64,000 nt of DNA from Limnospira fusiformis SAG 85.79 (lineage in GTDB: Bacteria > Cyanobacteriota > Cyanobacteriia > Cyanobacteriales > Microcoleaceae): contig NZ_CP051185.1 in the NCBI RefSeq assembly GCF_012516315.1, forward strand, positions 703,459 through 767,458, given 5' to 3'. Positions 16,739 to 27,522 of this stretch are shown piece by piece. The notes beneath the pieces are model-generated. The model searched no databases. It saw only the letters and a list, made by a program, of their open reading frames with translations, and had not been told where the DNA came from. Each line of letters starts with the position of its first letter. Position 1 is the stretch's first letter. Both the position numbers and the translations under genes were made by a program.

Positions 16739-17911
16739 TTAGTATTGTGGAACCGAAGGATCAACCTCTTTACTCCAGGCAGTAATTCCGCCTTTAACAT
16801 TAATCCCCTCAATACCAGCTTCCTTGAGAATGCCTAAAGCCTTAGCCGATCGCCCTCCCATTTTACAATGTGCAATTAGACGATTACCATTGAGAATTTC
16901 TTTAACCTGTTCAACCCCTTTACCCTGTTCAATGTCGGGTAGAGGAATTAAAACAGAACCCGGAATTTTGGCGATTTCGTACTCATTAGGGTTGCGAACA
17001 TCAATCAACACAAAATCATCCGCACCACTGTCAATCAGAGATTTTAATTCCGTCACCGTCATTTCCGCGAGAGATCCGGCTGCTTGTGCTTCCTGCTGTT
17101 TAGCTTGGGGAATGCCGCAGAATTGTTCGTAGTCGATGAGTTTTTCAATCACCGGACGTTCAGGATTAGGCCGTAATCTCAATTCCCGGAAACTCATATC
17201 TAGGGAATTGTAAAGCAGTAAGCGACCGCTAAGAGTCCGTCCCTGTCCCAAAATAATTTTAATGGTTTCAGTGGCTTGAATAACGCCAATCATGCCTGGT
17301 AGAATCCCTAAAACTCCACCTTCAGCGCAGGAAGGAACCATCCCAGGGGGTGGGGGTTCGGGATATAGGTCGCGATAGTTGGGTCCGCCTTCATAATTGA
17401 AAACGGTAGCCTGACCCTCAAATCGGAAAATAGACCCGTAGACGTTGGGTTTATTTAACAAAACACAAGCATCATTGACCAGATAACGGGTGGGGAAGTT
17501 ATCGGTGCCATCTACGACGACATCATAGGATCTAATAATATCCAGGGCATTTTCGGAACTGAGGCGGATATTGTATAACTCTACCTGGCAGTTAGGATTA
17601 ATTTCGAGAATCCGATTTTTGGCAGATTCTATTTTAGGTTTTCCCACCCAGGAGGTCCCGTGAATGATTTGGCGTTGGAGATTGGAATTGTCTACAATAT
17701 CAAAATCGACAATCCCAATGCGACCAATCCCTGCTGCAGTTAGGTATAATAGCAGAGGTGAACCGAGTCCACCTGTGCCAATACAGAGGACGCTGGCCGC
17801 TTTCAGACGCTTTTGACCCTCTAACCCGACTTCTGGTAAAATCAGGTGACGGGAGTAGCGTTCGTATTCGTCTGGCTGTAACTGGATTTCATCCAAATTC
17901 GGATTTAACAT
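16739..17911 (-). CDS. moeB: MoeB/ThiF-type adenylyltransferase with C-terminal rhodanese domain
   Basis: A 390-residue E1-like protein. The N-terminal ~270 residues contain the ATP-binding G-T-G-G-L-G-S-P and R-Q-I-I-H-G segments typical of MoeB/ThiF. The C-terminal ~110 residues form a rhodanese domain with active-site loop C-K-M-G-G-R-S. Such proteins adenylate the C-terminus of MoaD or another ubiquitin-like sulfur carrier and supply persulfide sulfur for molybdopterin. An upstream in-frame start at 17938 exists, but ATG 17911 (M-L-N-P-N) is the usual start of cyanobacterial homologues. It is a stand-alone gene, divergent from sbcD. Confidence 0.92.
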   Translation of the reverse strand: MLNPNLDEIQLQPDEYERYSRHLILPEVGLEGQKRLKAASVLCIGTGGLGSPLLLYLTAAGIGRIGIVDFDIVDNSNLQRQIIHGTSWVGKPKIESAKNRILEINPNCQVELYNIRLSSENALDIIRSYDVVVDGTDNFPTRYLVNDACVLLNKPNVYGSIFRFEGQATVFNYEGGPNYRDLYPEPPPPGMVPSCAEGGVLGILPGMIGVIQATETIKIILGQGRTLSGRLLLYNSLDMSFRELRLRPNPERPVIEKLIDYEQFCGIPQAKQQEAQAAGSLAEMTVTELKSLIDSGADDFVLIDVRNPNEYEIAKIPGSVLIPLPDIEQGKGVEQVKEILNGNRLIAHCKMGGRSAKALGILKEAGIEGINVKGGITAWSKEVDPSVPQY

Positions 17912-18059
17912 GGCAAGGTCTGGCAAGGGAATATGCAACCGTTCTCAAAAACCTACAATACCACAAAGTTTCTGGAAAACGACAAGCCCTTCAACCCCAA
18001 TCTTTGGTACACTACTCAGTTAACAGTAACCTGCCATTGATACATTGGGCGAGAATTTG

Positions 18060-19289
18060 ATGATTAAAGTCCTGCATCTTTCGGATATCCATTTGGGTAG
18101 TGGTTTTTCCCAAGGACGGATCAACCCGGAAACTGGCTTAAATACTCGTCTGGAAGATTTTACCAGAACTTTGGGGCGATGTATAGATCGGGCGATCGCA
18201 GAACCTGTGGATTTGGTTTTGTTTGGGGGGGATGCTTTCCCTGATTCTACCCCGCCACCATTTGTTAAGCAGGCTTTCGCTCAGGAATTTCGCCGCCTGG
18301 TAGATGCGGAAATTCCCACGGTGTTACTGGTGGGGAATCATGACCAACATTCCCAAGGACAGGGGGGGGCGAGTTTGGGGATTTATCGGACTCTGGGAGT
18401 GCCGGGGTTTGTGGTGGGCGATCGCTTAGAAACCCATCCCATTCCAACTCGCCACGGTTTAGTTCAGGTGATTACTATCCCCTGGTTGACCCGTTCAACC
18501 CTACTGACTCGACCGGACACTGAGGGGCTGTCTTTGGAGGCGGTTAATAAATTACTCATCGATCGCCTAACGGTAGCCCTAGAGGGAGAAATTCGACGGC
18601 TTGATCCGGATATTCCCACGGTATTGTTAGGACATTTAATGGTCGATCGCGCTAGTTTCGGGGCTGAGAGGTTTCTGGCGGTGGGGAAAGGTTTTAATCT
18701 TCCCTTGGGGTTGTTGACTCGTCCTCAGTTTGATTATGTGGCTTTGGGTCACGTTCACAAACACCAAAATCTTAATCCTACTAATAACCCTCCGGTGGTG
18801 TATCCGGGGAGCATAGAAAGGGTGGATTTTTCAGAGGAAAAAGAAGACAAGGGGTTTGTGTTGGTGAATTTGGCGAAGAATCAAACAACTTGGGAATTTT
18901 GCCCTTTACCAGTGCGCTCATTTTGTACAATTAGGGTGGATATTTCCCAGCAAGATGACCCCCTAACCGCATTGCTGGGGGCGATCGCTAAGAAAAACAT
19001 TGATCAGGCTGTGGTGCGACTACTGTATCAGTTGCGACCAGATCAATTAGATGCGATCGATATGCCGAAACTGCACGCCGCCCTCAGTGCAGCCCATAGT
19101 TATACTATCCAACCGGAATTAATTAGTCAACTAGCCCGCCCTCGTGTCCCTCAATTGGCTGCGGGAAGTGCGATCGACCCCCTAGAAGCCCTAAAAACCT
19201 ATTTGGATAACCACGACCATTTAAAGGGTTTACAGCAGGATATGATCGAGGCGGCTAGGGCTTTATTAGCTGAGAATACCGCCGAGTAA
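18060..19289 (+). CDS. sbcD: SbcD/Mre11-type metallophosphoesterase exonuclease
   Basis: A 409-residue calcineurin-like phosphoesterase with the nuclease motif set L-S-D-I-H-L-G (D-x-H, residues 9-11), G-G-D-A-F, G-N-H-D-Q-H, L-L-G-H-L and a late G-H-V-H-K-H. The fold and length fit SbcD, the nuclease partner of the SMC-like SbcC ATPase in processing DNA ends and hairpins. No sbcC is nearby. TTG 18045 could extend it by five residues, but ATG 18060 gives the standard M-I-K-V-L-H-L-S-D start. It is divergently transcribed from moeB. Confidence 0.9.
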   Translation: MIKVLHLSDIHLGSGFSQGRINPETGLNTRLEDFTRTLGRCIDRAIAEPVDLVLFGGDAFPDSTPPPFVKQAFAQEFRRLVDAEIPTVLLVGNHDQHSQGQGGASLGIYRTLGVPGFVVGDRLETHPIPTRHGLVQVITIPWLTRSTLLTRPDTEGLSLEAVNKLLIDRLTVALEGEIRRLDPDIPTVLLGHLMVDRASFGAERFLAVGKGFNLPLGLLTRPQFDYVALGHVHKHQNLNPTNNPPVVYPGSIERVDFSEEKEDKGFVLVNLAKNQTTWEFCPLPVRSFCTIRVDISQQDDPLTALLGAIAKKNIDQAVVRLLYQLRPDQLDAIDMPKLHAALSAAHSYTIQPELISQLARPRVPQLAAGSAIDPLEALKTYLDNHDHLKGLQQDMIEAARALLAENTAE

Positions 19290-19356
19290 ATTTAAACGCT
19301 ATACTGAAAACTAATTATCCCAACATAGTCAATAGCACTAGAACTTATCTAATATT

Positions 19357-21417
19357 ATGAGCAATCGTCTAGCCCAATCATCAAGCCTTTATCTCCGCAA
19401 ACACGCAGATAATCCCATTGACTGGTGGCCTTGGTGCGATGAAGCCTTAGAAAAATCTCGAACTGAAGATAAGCCCATATTTCTGTCTATTGGCTACTCA
19501 AGTTGTCACTGGTGTACAGTTATGGAGGGGGAAGCGTTTTCTGATGCGGCGATCGCTGAATATATGAACGCTAATTTTATCCCCATCAAAGTCGATCGCG
19601 AAGAACGTCCAGAAATCGATAGCATTTATATGCAAGCCCTACAAATGATGACTGGTCAAGGAGGCTGGCCGTTAAATGTATTTCTCACCCCAGGCGATCG
19701 GATCCCCTTTTATGGTGGGACTTATTTTCCCATTGAACCTCGCTACGGAAGGCCGGGGTTTTTGGATTTATTGAAAGCCATTCACAACTTTTACCAGACT
19801 GACAAAAATAAACTCGAAACTGTCACCGAGGAAATTCTGACCCAACTGCGACAGTCTATGATTTTACCACCCTCGGAATTAACCGAAGATTTACTGAAAC
19901 AAGGACTAGAAACTAACACGGGAGTAGTTGGTCGTAATAACTACGGCGGTCCTCGGTTTCCGATGATTCCTTATGCGGATATGGCTTGGCGGGGAACTCG
20001 CTTAATTTCTTCACCTAAAGTAGATGGTAAAGCAGCCTGTTTGCAACGGGGAAAAGACTTAGTGACTGGAGGAATTTATGACCATGTGGCGGGAGGCTTT
20101 CATCGTTACACGGTTGACCCGACCTGGACAGTTCCTCACTTCGAGAAAATGCTTTATGATAACGGTCAAATTCTTGAGTTTTTGGCAGACCTATGGTCTG
20201 ATGGCGAGAAACAACCTGCTTATCAAAGGGCGATTAATGGTACAGTGGAATGGCTGAAACGGGAAATGACTGCACCGGAGGGCTATTTCTACGCGGCACA
20301 AGATGCTGATAGTTTTGTCACCTCCCAGGATAAAGAACCGGAAGAAGGTGCGTTTTATGTATGGACTAACCAAGAGTTAGAAACTTTCCTGAGTCCGGCA
20401 GAATTTGGGGAGTTACAAGCACAATTTACGGTGACAAAATCTGGTAATTTTGAAGGTAAAACGGTATTGCAGCGCTGGAATTGTGATGAGTTAGAGCCTT
20501 TGATAGAAACTGCTTTGGCTAAACTATTCGCAGTCCGTTATGGTGCGCCACCAGCGGAGGTTACAACTTTCCCGGTGGCTGAGAATAATCAGGCGGCTAA
20601 AGAAAGGGACTGGCCGGGTCGTATTCCGGCGGTTACTGATACTAAGATGATTGTAGCATGGAATGCTCTGATGATTTCGGGGTTGGCGAAAGCGGCGCGG
20701 GTTTTGGATAATTCCGAATATTTGGAATTGGCGACTAAGGCGGCAAAATTTGTCCTAGAACATCAGTGGGTTGATGACCGTTTTCACCGGGTTAATTATG
20801 ACGGCAAGGTGGCGGTATTATCGCAGTCGGAAGATTATGCTTTATTTATCAAAGCGTTAATTGATCTACATCAAGCTAGTTTGCAACATCCGGAATTGGC
20901 AGATTTTTGGCTGACAAATGCTGTCAAAGTTCAGAATGAGTTTGACCAGTATCTCTGGAGTGTGGAATTGGGGGGCTACTTTAATACAGCCCTTGATGAT
21001 GCTGAAACTTTGCTAATTCGTGAACGTAGTTATATGGATAATGCTACTCCGGCGGCGAATGGGGTGGCGATCGCTAATTTGGTGCGCCTATTTCTGTTAA
21101 CAGAAGACCTCAACTATTTGGATCGCGCCCTCCAGGCTTTGGAAGCCTTTGCTAGTGTTATGCGCCAGTCTCCACAAGCCTGTCCGAGTCTGTTTGTGGC
21201 TTTTGATTGGTATTGTAATAATACTTTGGTTCGCACTAATTATGAGCAAATCGCTAAGTTAAACAAGCAGTATCTACCTACTGCTGTTTTTAAACTTGAT
21301 CAAAATTTGCCTCCCGGTGCGATCGCCCTCGTTTGTCAGGGTCTCAAATGCAAAAAACCCGCCCAAGATGAGGCGGAAATGCTAACTCAATTGCACGAAA
21401 GTCTTACCCGTACATAA
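19357..21417 (+). CDS. DUF255 / YyaL-type thioredoxin-domain protein (686 aa)
   Basis: An N-terminal thioredoxin-like domain with C50-H-W-C53, preceded by the family hallmark H-A-D-N-P-I-D-W-W-P-W, then a long alpha/alpha-toroid region resembling glycan epimerases or cellobiose 2-epimerases (for example A-G-G-F-H-R-Y, H-F-E-K-M-L-Y-D-N). This is the YyaL/spermatogenesis-associated protein 20 family, whose biochemical role is not established. It lies 67 bases downstream of sbcD. The length is normal for the family. Confidence 0.92.
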   Translation: MSNRLAQSSSLYLRKHADNPIDWWPWCDEALEKSRTEDKPIFLSIGYSSCHWCTVMEGEAFSDAAIAEYMNANFIPIKVDREERPEIDSIYMQALQMMTGQGGWPLNVFLTPGDRIPFYGGTYFPIEPRYGRPGFLDLLKAIHNFYQTDKNKLETVTEEILTQLRQSMILPPSELTEDLLKQGLETNTGVVGRNNYGGPRFPMIPYADMAWRGTRLISSPKVDGKAACLQRGKDLVTGGIYDHVAGGFHRYTVDPTWTVPHFEKMLYDNGQILEFLADLWSDGEKQPAYQRAINGTVEWLKREMTAPEGYFYAAQDADSFVTSQDKEPEEGAFYVWTNQELETFLSPAEFGELQAQFTVTKSGNFEGKTVLQRWNCDELEPLIETALAKLFAVRYGAPPAEVTTFPVAENNQAAKERDWPGRIPAVTDTKMIVAWNALMISGLAKAARVLDNSEYLELATKAAKFVLEHQWVDDRFHRVNYDGKVAVLSQSEDYALFIKALIDLHQASLQHPELADFWLTNAVKVQNEFDQYLWSVELGGYFNTALDDAETLLIRERSYMDNATPAANGVAIANLVRLFLLTEDLNYLDRALQALEAFASVMRQSPQACPSLFVAFDWYCNNTLVRTNYEQIAKLNKQYLPTAVFKLDQNLPPGAIALVCQGLKCKKPAQDEAEMLTQLHESLTRT

Positions 21418-21427
21418 TACCTCAAAA

Positions 21428-21454
21428 TAGGCTTGGGATTAATTCCCAAGCCTA
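21428..21454. terminator. Strong hairpin after the DUF255 gene
   Basis: TAGGCTTGGGA (21428-21438) and TCCCAAGCCTA (21444-21454) form a perfect 11-bp stem with a 5-base loop, eleven bases after the stop codon. It is a likely transcription terminator, although there is no long T-run after it. Confidence 0.6.
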
Positions 21455-21880
21455 CATACACCCTCACCCATACCCTCACCCAACAGTTGGCGCTATCGTC
21501 CCCAAATAGTTAAGTTTTGCTAATACATACGGCTAGAGAGTTTTGTTATTTTCAACGACATTAAGAATTAATAAGAATTTATTGCCAATTATTCTCAAAT
21601 TATTGACGAGTTTATAGGGGTTCTGGTAGACTGTAATTAATGTTACCCAAGGGTTTATTGTGCCTAAATGCCAAAAACAGGGTCTATAACCCTTGTCATA
21701 TAAGGATTTAGCATAATTCGCCGTCTCAAACTTGCCTCTGGCGATGCACGAATTTTCCCGAAAAAATGGACAGCCCCCAATAGGCATCTTGACAAAAGAG
21801 ACATTTTGTGAATACCATCGCCCACCAGTTCCAGACAATAGGCAGAAATATGAGCTGATCAAGACTAGGAAAATGGAGAA
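21455..21880. other. Intergenic region, no supported gene
   Basis: This 426-base stretch before the membrane GTPase gene has an open frame of 118 codons on the minus strand. That frame lacks a ribosome binding site and overlaps the GTPase start. The region could contain the GTPase promoter or a degraded element. Nothing else was recognised. Confidence 0.4.
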
Positions 21881-23800
21881 ATGGTACACTTAAAGCCTTG
21901 GCAATGGGCAATTATAGTCAGTCCGATCGCGATCATAGTTGGATTTTTATTAATCTCAGCGGGGTGGCAAATTCATAGCTGGGGTATTAACTGGATCTGG
22001 GGAATTGTCACGCTGCTATTATTGGGGTGGCGATGGTTATTAGTAAGGTGGACAAAGCCAGTTCTTGCCCAGATAGAAGCGGCTCGTGACGAAGCAGCCG
22101 CCAAGTTTGAATTAACGGAAGAAATGGCAGCAGCCACGGGAGGGAGTGAAGCGATCGCCCAGGTAGAAAAAGCGGTACAAGACATCCTGATACAATCGCG
22201 AAATGATCCGCCATTTTGGTTAGACTGGGGGCAATTTTGGGAACGCTGTAAACAGCTAGTAATTGTGATTGCTAATATATATCATCCCGAGGTAAAATAT
22301 CCCCTACTTGATATTTATGTACCCCAGGCTTATGGATTAATTCGGGGAACAGTAGATGATTTAGATCGGTGGATGCAAGAACTATCCCCAGTGCTAAATA
22401 AAGTAACGGTAGGACAAGCCTATCAAGCCTATGAAGTTTACCAGAAATTAGAACCCTCAGCCCGGAAATTATGGCAGGTCTGGAGTTGGGCTTCATGGAT
22501 ACTTAATCCGGTATCGGCGGCGGCGAGGTTAGCGAGTCAGAAACCGAGCAATAAAGCGACTCAAGAACTATTAGTTAATTTAGGTCAAATGATGCGAGAG
22601 GTAGCCCTACAAAACCTCTCCCGACAAGCGATCGCCCTTTATGGCGGCGAACAAATTCCCCTGACGGCGTTAACTGTTACCGAGGAAAATTTACCCCAGG
22701 CGCAAACCCAAACTTTACAGGAGATTATCTCCCAGGCTGACCCTCCCGAAAAGGTGGAACAAAAACCGGTTAGCATTCTGTTAGTAGGACGCACTGGGTC
22801 AGGAAAAAGCAGCTTAATTAATACGCTATTTCAAGCTAACCTCGCGGAAGTTGATGTTCTTCCCAGCACCGATCGCATTAAAAATTATCACTGGAGTACA
22901 CCGACAGGAGAATCCCTAAATTTGTGGGATACTCCCGGTTATGAACAAGTGAAACGAGAAGACCTGCGGGAGTTGGTGGTTAGTGAAGCCCAAACAGCAG
23001 ATTTGCTATTATTAGTCACACCCGCCCTCGATCCAGCCTTACAAATGGATCGGGATTTTTTGCAGGATATGCGTGTGGAAGTTCCTGACCTGAAAGCGAT
23101 CGCTATTGTCACCCAAGTTGACCGTCTGCGTCCGGTCAGAGAATGGGAACCTCCCTATAATTGGGAAACCGGAAATAGACCGAAAGAAAAAGCTATTCGG
23201 GAGGCGACAGAATATCGTCACCAACAGTTAGGAGAATTTTGCGATCTGGTTTTACCCCTAGTTACCAGTGATTCCTCAACTCAGAGAAATCCTTGGAATG
23301 CTGAGGTTTTATCCAACCATTTAGTGGAAGCAGTCGGACCGACCAAACAATTAAGATTAGCCCGATTTTTACGAGAGCAAAAATCCCGCACTCTCGCCGC
23401 CGCTAAAATTATTGACCGCTATACCCGGCAAATGGCAACCACCCAAGGGTTAACAGCCTTATTAAAAAGTCCTGTCCTCAAATTTATCTCTACCCTCACC
23501 ACCGGAAACCCTACCCTCGCCTATCTGTTGGCTGAACAAATACCCATAGAGCAACTTCCGGTGGCGATCGGTAAATTGCAGATGGGTTATGATCTGTTTT
23601 GTCTCCTCACTAGCGATCGCACTAAATCCCCTAATTTTGACCTTCTCGCCCTCTGGCCGCTACTTTTAAATAACCCCGATCCACCTGACCATAATGCTTG
23701 GGCTTTCGGACACGCTTTAGTTGAATACTGGACCCAAAATCTCACCGTTCAACAACTCGAAAAGCGATTTGATTACTATTTCCAATTAAAGAAAACCTAA
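21881..23800 (+). CDS. Membrane-anchored dynamin/Era-like GTPase (639 aa)
   Basis: Two hydrophobic segments at about residues 9-30 and 34-52 anchor the protein. The helical region to about 290 is followed by a GTPase domain: G1 G-R-T-G-S-G-K-S-S near 302-310, G3 D-T-P-G, and G4 T-Q-V-D (N-K-x-D variant) near residue 410. The C-terminal ~150 residues are helical. The arrangement resembles the cyanobacterial YcjF/DUF697-like and Era-like GTPases of unknown function. The G4 variant T-Q-V-D may alter guanine recognition. A long tandem repeat region begins just after the gene. Confidence 0.8.
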   Translation: MVHLKPWQWAIIVSPIAIIVGFLLISAGWQIHSWGINWIWGIVTLLLLGWRWLLVRWTKPVLAQIEAARDEAAAKFELTEEMAAATGGSEAIAQVEKAVQDILIQSRNDPPFWLDWGQFWERCKQLVIVIANIYHPEVKYPLLDIYVPQAYGLIRGTVDDLDRWMQELSPVLNKVTVGQAYQAYEVYQKLEPSARKLWQVWSWASWILNPVSAAARLASQKPSNKATQELLVNLGQMMREVALQNLSRQAIALYGGEQIPLTALTVTEENLPQAQTQTLQEIISQADPPEKVEQKPVSILLVGRTGSGKSSLINTLFQANLAEVDVLPSTDRIKNYHWSTPTGESLNLWDTPGYEQVKREDLRELVVSEAQTADLLLLVTPALDPALQMDRDFLQDMRVEVPDLKAIAIVTQVDRLRPVREWEPPYNWETGNRPKEKAIREATEYRHQQLGEFCDLVLPLVTSDSSTQRNPWNAEVLSNHLVEAVGPTKQLRLARFLREQKSRTLAAAKIIDRYTRQMATTQGLTALLKSPVLKFISTLTTGNPTLAYLLAEQIPIEQLPVAIGKLQMGYDLFCLLTSDRTKSPNFDLLALWPLLLNNPDPPDHNAWAFGHALVEYWTQNLTVQQLEKRFDYYFQLKKT

Positions 23801-23830
23801 GACACACCTGCCCCGCCTTACCATCTCCTT

Positions 23831-24474
23831 GTAATTAATAATTAACAATTAACAATTAATAATTAATAATTAATGACCGGGTGGCGGGTTTATTCATCTT
23901 CTGGTCGGGAAATGTAATTAACAATTAACAATTAATAATTAATAATTAATAATTAATAATTAATGACCGGGTGGGGCGGGTTTATTCATCTTCTGGTCGG
24001 GAAATGTAATTAACAATTAACAATTAATAATTAATAATTAATAATTAATGACCGGGTGGGGCGGGTTTATTCATCTTCTGGTCGGGAAATGTAATTAACA
24101 ATTAACAATTAATAATTAATAATTAATAATTAATAATTAATGACCGGGTGGGGCGGGTTTATTCATCTTCTGGTCGGGAAATGTAATTAACAATTAATAA
24201 TTAATAATTAATAATTAATAATTAATGACCGGGTGGGGCGGGTTTATTCATCTTCTGGTCGGGAAATGTAATTGACAATTAACAATTAATAATTAATAAT
24301 TAATAATTAATAATTAATGACCGGGTGGGGCGGGTTTATTCATCTTCTGGTCGGGAAATGTAATTAACAATTAACAATTAACAATTAACAATTAATAATT
24401 AATAATTAATAATTAATAATTAATGACCGGGTGGGGCGGGTTTATTCATCTTCTGGTCGGGAAATGTAATTGAC
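23831..24474. repeat. Nested minisatellite: seven ~90-bp units with internal AATTAAT expansion
   Basis: Seven units share a constant core (GACCGGGTGGGGCGGG, then a segment ending TCTGGTCGGGAAATG) separated by variable runs of AATTAAT/AATTAAC-type units. Core starts are spaced at about 85, 86, 91, 91, 92 and 106 bases because the inner run expands and contracts. The first core is slightly shorter. It lies between convergent genes. It is not a CRISPR array, because the units are contiguous and the spacers are the same short repeat. Confidence 0.95.
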
Positions 24475-24497
24475 AGCAGAACCCGCCCCTACAATTG

Positions 24498-25397
24498 TTA
24501 ATTATCAATTAAAAATTCTTGAATAATTTTAAGGTAATTTGTAGGGTCTTCTAACATGGGGAAATGGGCAGTATTTGGTAAAATATTAAGCTGAACGTTA
24601 GGATTGAGAGTAGCCGCTTGTTTAGCCATTTCCATAGGGATAATTTGGTCATATTCCCCAGCTACCAAGAGGGTAGGAACTGTTAACTTTTTAAATTCTT
24701 CGGGAAACCATTGGGTAGCTTCTTTGCTAACGGATGTTAAAACAGTACCATAGGCGGCGGCAAAATCTGCTAATAAGAAATCCTCTAAAAATTCTCGGCT
24801 GACCTGACTAGGTAGGGGATGATGCAGAAATCTCGCCATAAATATTTGATGAATTAAAGGCAGTTTTGCCATCCATTTAGGGCGAAACATGACTACATAG
24901 CGACTGAATTTATGGAAAGTAGTAAAAGATTGTTCATCATATTCAAAAATGCCACTACAGGTTAAGATAGCCCGAACTACCATGGACGGATAAAGATTCA
25001 TAAAAATGGCAGCCACGGAAGCCCCCATAGAGTGAGCGTTAATATAGACTTTGGGAATATTTAAAGCCTGTAAAAGGGCGGCTAAATCCTGAGCATATTC
25101 GGTTAATTCATAACCTCGATCGCTATCATTTACAGCCGGGCGATTAGACCGACCAAAACCGCGCATATCATAAAGTAAACAATGAAAGCGATCGCCCAAA
25201 GCCATAGCGGTACTTTCCCAATAGCGACCCGACCCACCCCAACCATGAATAAACACCATAACCGGCTTATAAGTTTCCCCATGGTAGGGAGTTCCCACCC
25301 ATTGATAATAGTGTTCTACGCCATTAATAGTAATATAAGAACTCTCGGTCTGCTGAGTTAAATTAATCATCAAGCTATCAATTTGGTAATTTGCCAA
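24498..25397 (-). CDS. Alpha/beta-hydrolase
   Basis: A 299-residue alpha/beta-hydrolase with the oxyanion-side H-G-W-G-G-S-G-R-Y-W motif, nucleophile elbow A-H-S-M-G (Ser about residue 125), an acid in G-E-Y-D-Q-I and a C-terminal His in N-T-A-H-F-P. The substrate is unknown. The first ATG overlaps the upstream gene by 20 bases; an internal ATG at 25370 would remove the overlap. The upstream gene on the same strand also encodes a hydrolase-like protein, so they are probably co-transcribed. Confidence 0.85.
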   Translation of the reverse strand: MANYQIDSLMINLTQQTESSYITINGVEHYYQWVGTPYHGETYKPVMVFIHGWGGSGRYWESTAMALGDRFHCLLYDMRGFGRSNRPAVNDSDRGYELTEYAQDLAALLQALNIPKVYINAHSMGASVAAIFMNLYPSMVVRAILTCSGIFEYDEQSFTTFHKFSRYVVMFRPKWMAKLPLIHQIFMARFLHHPLPSQVSREFLEDFLLADFAAAYGTVLTSVSKEATQWFPEEFKKLTVPTLLVAGEYDQIIPMEMAKQAATLNPNVQLNILPNTAHFPMLEDPTNYLKIIQEFLIDN

Positions 25398-25986
25398 GTT
25401 TTTTTAATATAGCAAATATTGCCTCAGATGCCATCATAGGAGAAGCTGTTTTTAAGCCAACTAACCCAGTTTCCAGCCACCAGCCCCAGGTCTGGTGAGG
25501 AAATCGCCACAAGTCCAAATGTTCTACAGGCGGGTCAGCATAGAAACCACCATCACCCGCACCTAATAGCCCAGAACTCCAGTGAGTAAAGCGATCGTGA
25601 CTGATACGGTAAAAGGGAAAATTCCCGACCCGACCAACACCCCAACCATCGATCGCAATTAATCCCCTCACCTGACCCCCTGATTGTTGCCATCTGTAAG
25701 CGCCTACCATAGCAGCCACCACACCCGCACTAAAACCAATAAATATCAATGGTGTGCTATGGCGCGCGCCAAGATTAGCCTGTAAAAACTCCCCCAGGGC
25801 TCGCGGTGAGAGAGGGGAAGATAGATCAGCCGGAAACACCAACAGCCCATTATCCCCCCAGTCTACTCCCAATCTATCCAAAAACTGAGCCGTAAAATGG
25901 GGCGGGTGAAATCCTGGACAGATAACAGTAGTTATAGTTGTTGAATTGTCAATTTCCGTAGACAAAACAATTAAACCCCTCAGCAC
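25378..25986 (-). CDS. Conserved alpha/beta-hydrolase-like protein (202 aa)
   Basis: The sequence shows the nucleophile-elbow pattern G-F-S-A-G near residue 87, preceded by a strand (L-I-F-I-G), an N-terminal V-I-C-P-G-F-H-P strand, and a Trp/His-rich C-terminal half. The lid and second catalytic residues are not obvious, so activity is uncertain. It appears to be the first gene of a two-gene unit with the downstream alpha/beta-hydrolase. Confidence 0.65.
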   Translation of the reverse strand: MLRGLIVLSTEIDNSTTITTVICPGFHPPHFTAQFLDRLGVDWGDNGLLVFPADLSSPLSPRALGEFLQANLGARHSTPLIFIGFSAGVVAAMVGAYRWQQSGGQVRGLIAIDGWGVGRVGNFPFYRISHDRFTHWSSGLLGAGDGGFYADPPVEHLDLWRFPHQTWGWWLETGLVGLKTASPMMASEAIFAILKKLGKLPN

Positions 25987-26062
25987 CTCAGAAATTAATT
26001 ATCAATATATATTAACCGTCTGGGGTGATTTATGCTAATCAAGCAGATTTCAGGTGCATGAT

Positions 26063-26644
26063 ATGACCAAACTATTAGTAGTGGCAACCGGAAACCCTGG
26101 TAAGTTAAATGAAATGCAGGCTTATCTAGGTGGTATCGATGTCAAATTGCAGCTTAAGCCGGATAATTTGGAGGTTGAAGAGACCGGAAAGACATTTTTG
26201 GAGAATGCCTGCCTAAAAGCCAGTGAAGTGGCAAAGGCGACGGGAGAATGGGCGATCGCAGATGATTCAGGACTAGCCGTAGATGCCCTAGGGGGAATGC
26301 CAGGAGTATATTCAGCCCGGTATGCGTCCACCGATAGCGATCGCATTAGTAAATTACTCAAAGAACTGGAAACCGCGGCCGACCGTAGCGCTCAATTTAT
26401 TTGTGCGATCGCCATATCTCGTCCTGATGGTTCTATTGTCCAACAAGTCCAAGGAATATGTCCAGGAGTGATTGCCCAAACCCCCCAAGGTCAAGGAGGC
26501 TTTGGCTACGACCCCATTTTTTATGTTCCTGAGCAGCAAATGACCTTTGCCGAAATGTCTCCAGAACTCAAGCGAAAAATCTCCCACCGAGGAAAAGCCT
26601 TTGACCTATTACTTCCCCAACTGAGTGCCCTTCTCAAGGGATAG
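26063..26644 (+). CDS. rdgB: RdgB/HAM1 non-canonical purine NTP pyrophosphatase
   Basis: A 193-residue Ham1/RdgB protein with the N-terminal A-T-G-N-P-G-K-L-N-E substrate loop, E-E-T-G-K-T-F-x-E-N-A, D-D-S-G-L-x-V-D-A-L metal site, G-F-G-Y-D-P-x-F and S-H-R-G-K-A. It hydrolyses ITP, dITP and XTP to keep them out of nucleic acids. The ATG at 26063 is preferred over GTG 26054 because AGGTG is six bases upstream. It is convergent with glnB. Confidence 0.95.
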   Translation: MTKLLVVATGNPGKLNEMQAYLGGIDVKLQLKPDNLEVEETGKTFLENACLKASEVAKATGEWAIADDSGLAVDALGGMPGVYSARYASTDSDRISKLLKELETAADRSAQFICAIAISRPDGSIVQQVQGICPGVIAQTPQGQGGFGYDPIFYVPEQQMTFAEMSPELKRKISHRGKAFDLLLPQLSALLKG

Positions 26645-26696
26645 TCAACCCGGCCACTGATCGACATAGCGATCGTCTCAAGGCGTGGATAAGAAA

Positions 26697-26724
26697 CTCC
26701 CACCACTACTTCCCCAGGTGGGAG
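26697..26724. terminator. Hairpin between convergent rdgB and glnB
   Basis: CTCCCACC (26697-26704) and GGTGGGAG (26717-26724) form an 8-bp GC-rich stem with a 12-base loop, between the rdgB and glnB stop codons. It is a plausible bidirectional terminator. Confidence 0.55.
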
Positions 26725-26758
26725 AGGCTTCATGGCGGGGAATAATCGCGGAAAGCGT

Positions 26759-27522
<764 letters not shown>

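Noticed and set aside
21533..21889. A 118-codon minus-strand frame before the GTPase gene
   Set aside because: No ribosome binding site, overlaps the GTPase start, and composition resembles translated AT-rich intergenic DNA; possibly a relic.
23831..24474. CRISPR array
   Set aside because: Units vary only in the number of short AATTAAT-type repeats; there are no unique spacers and no cas genes.
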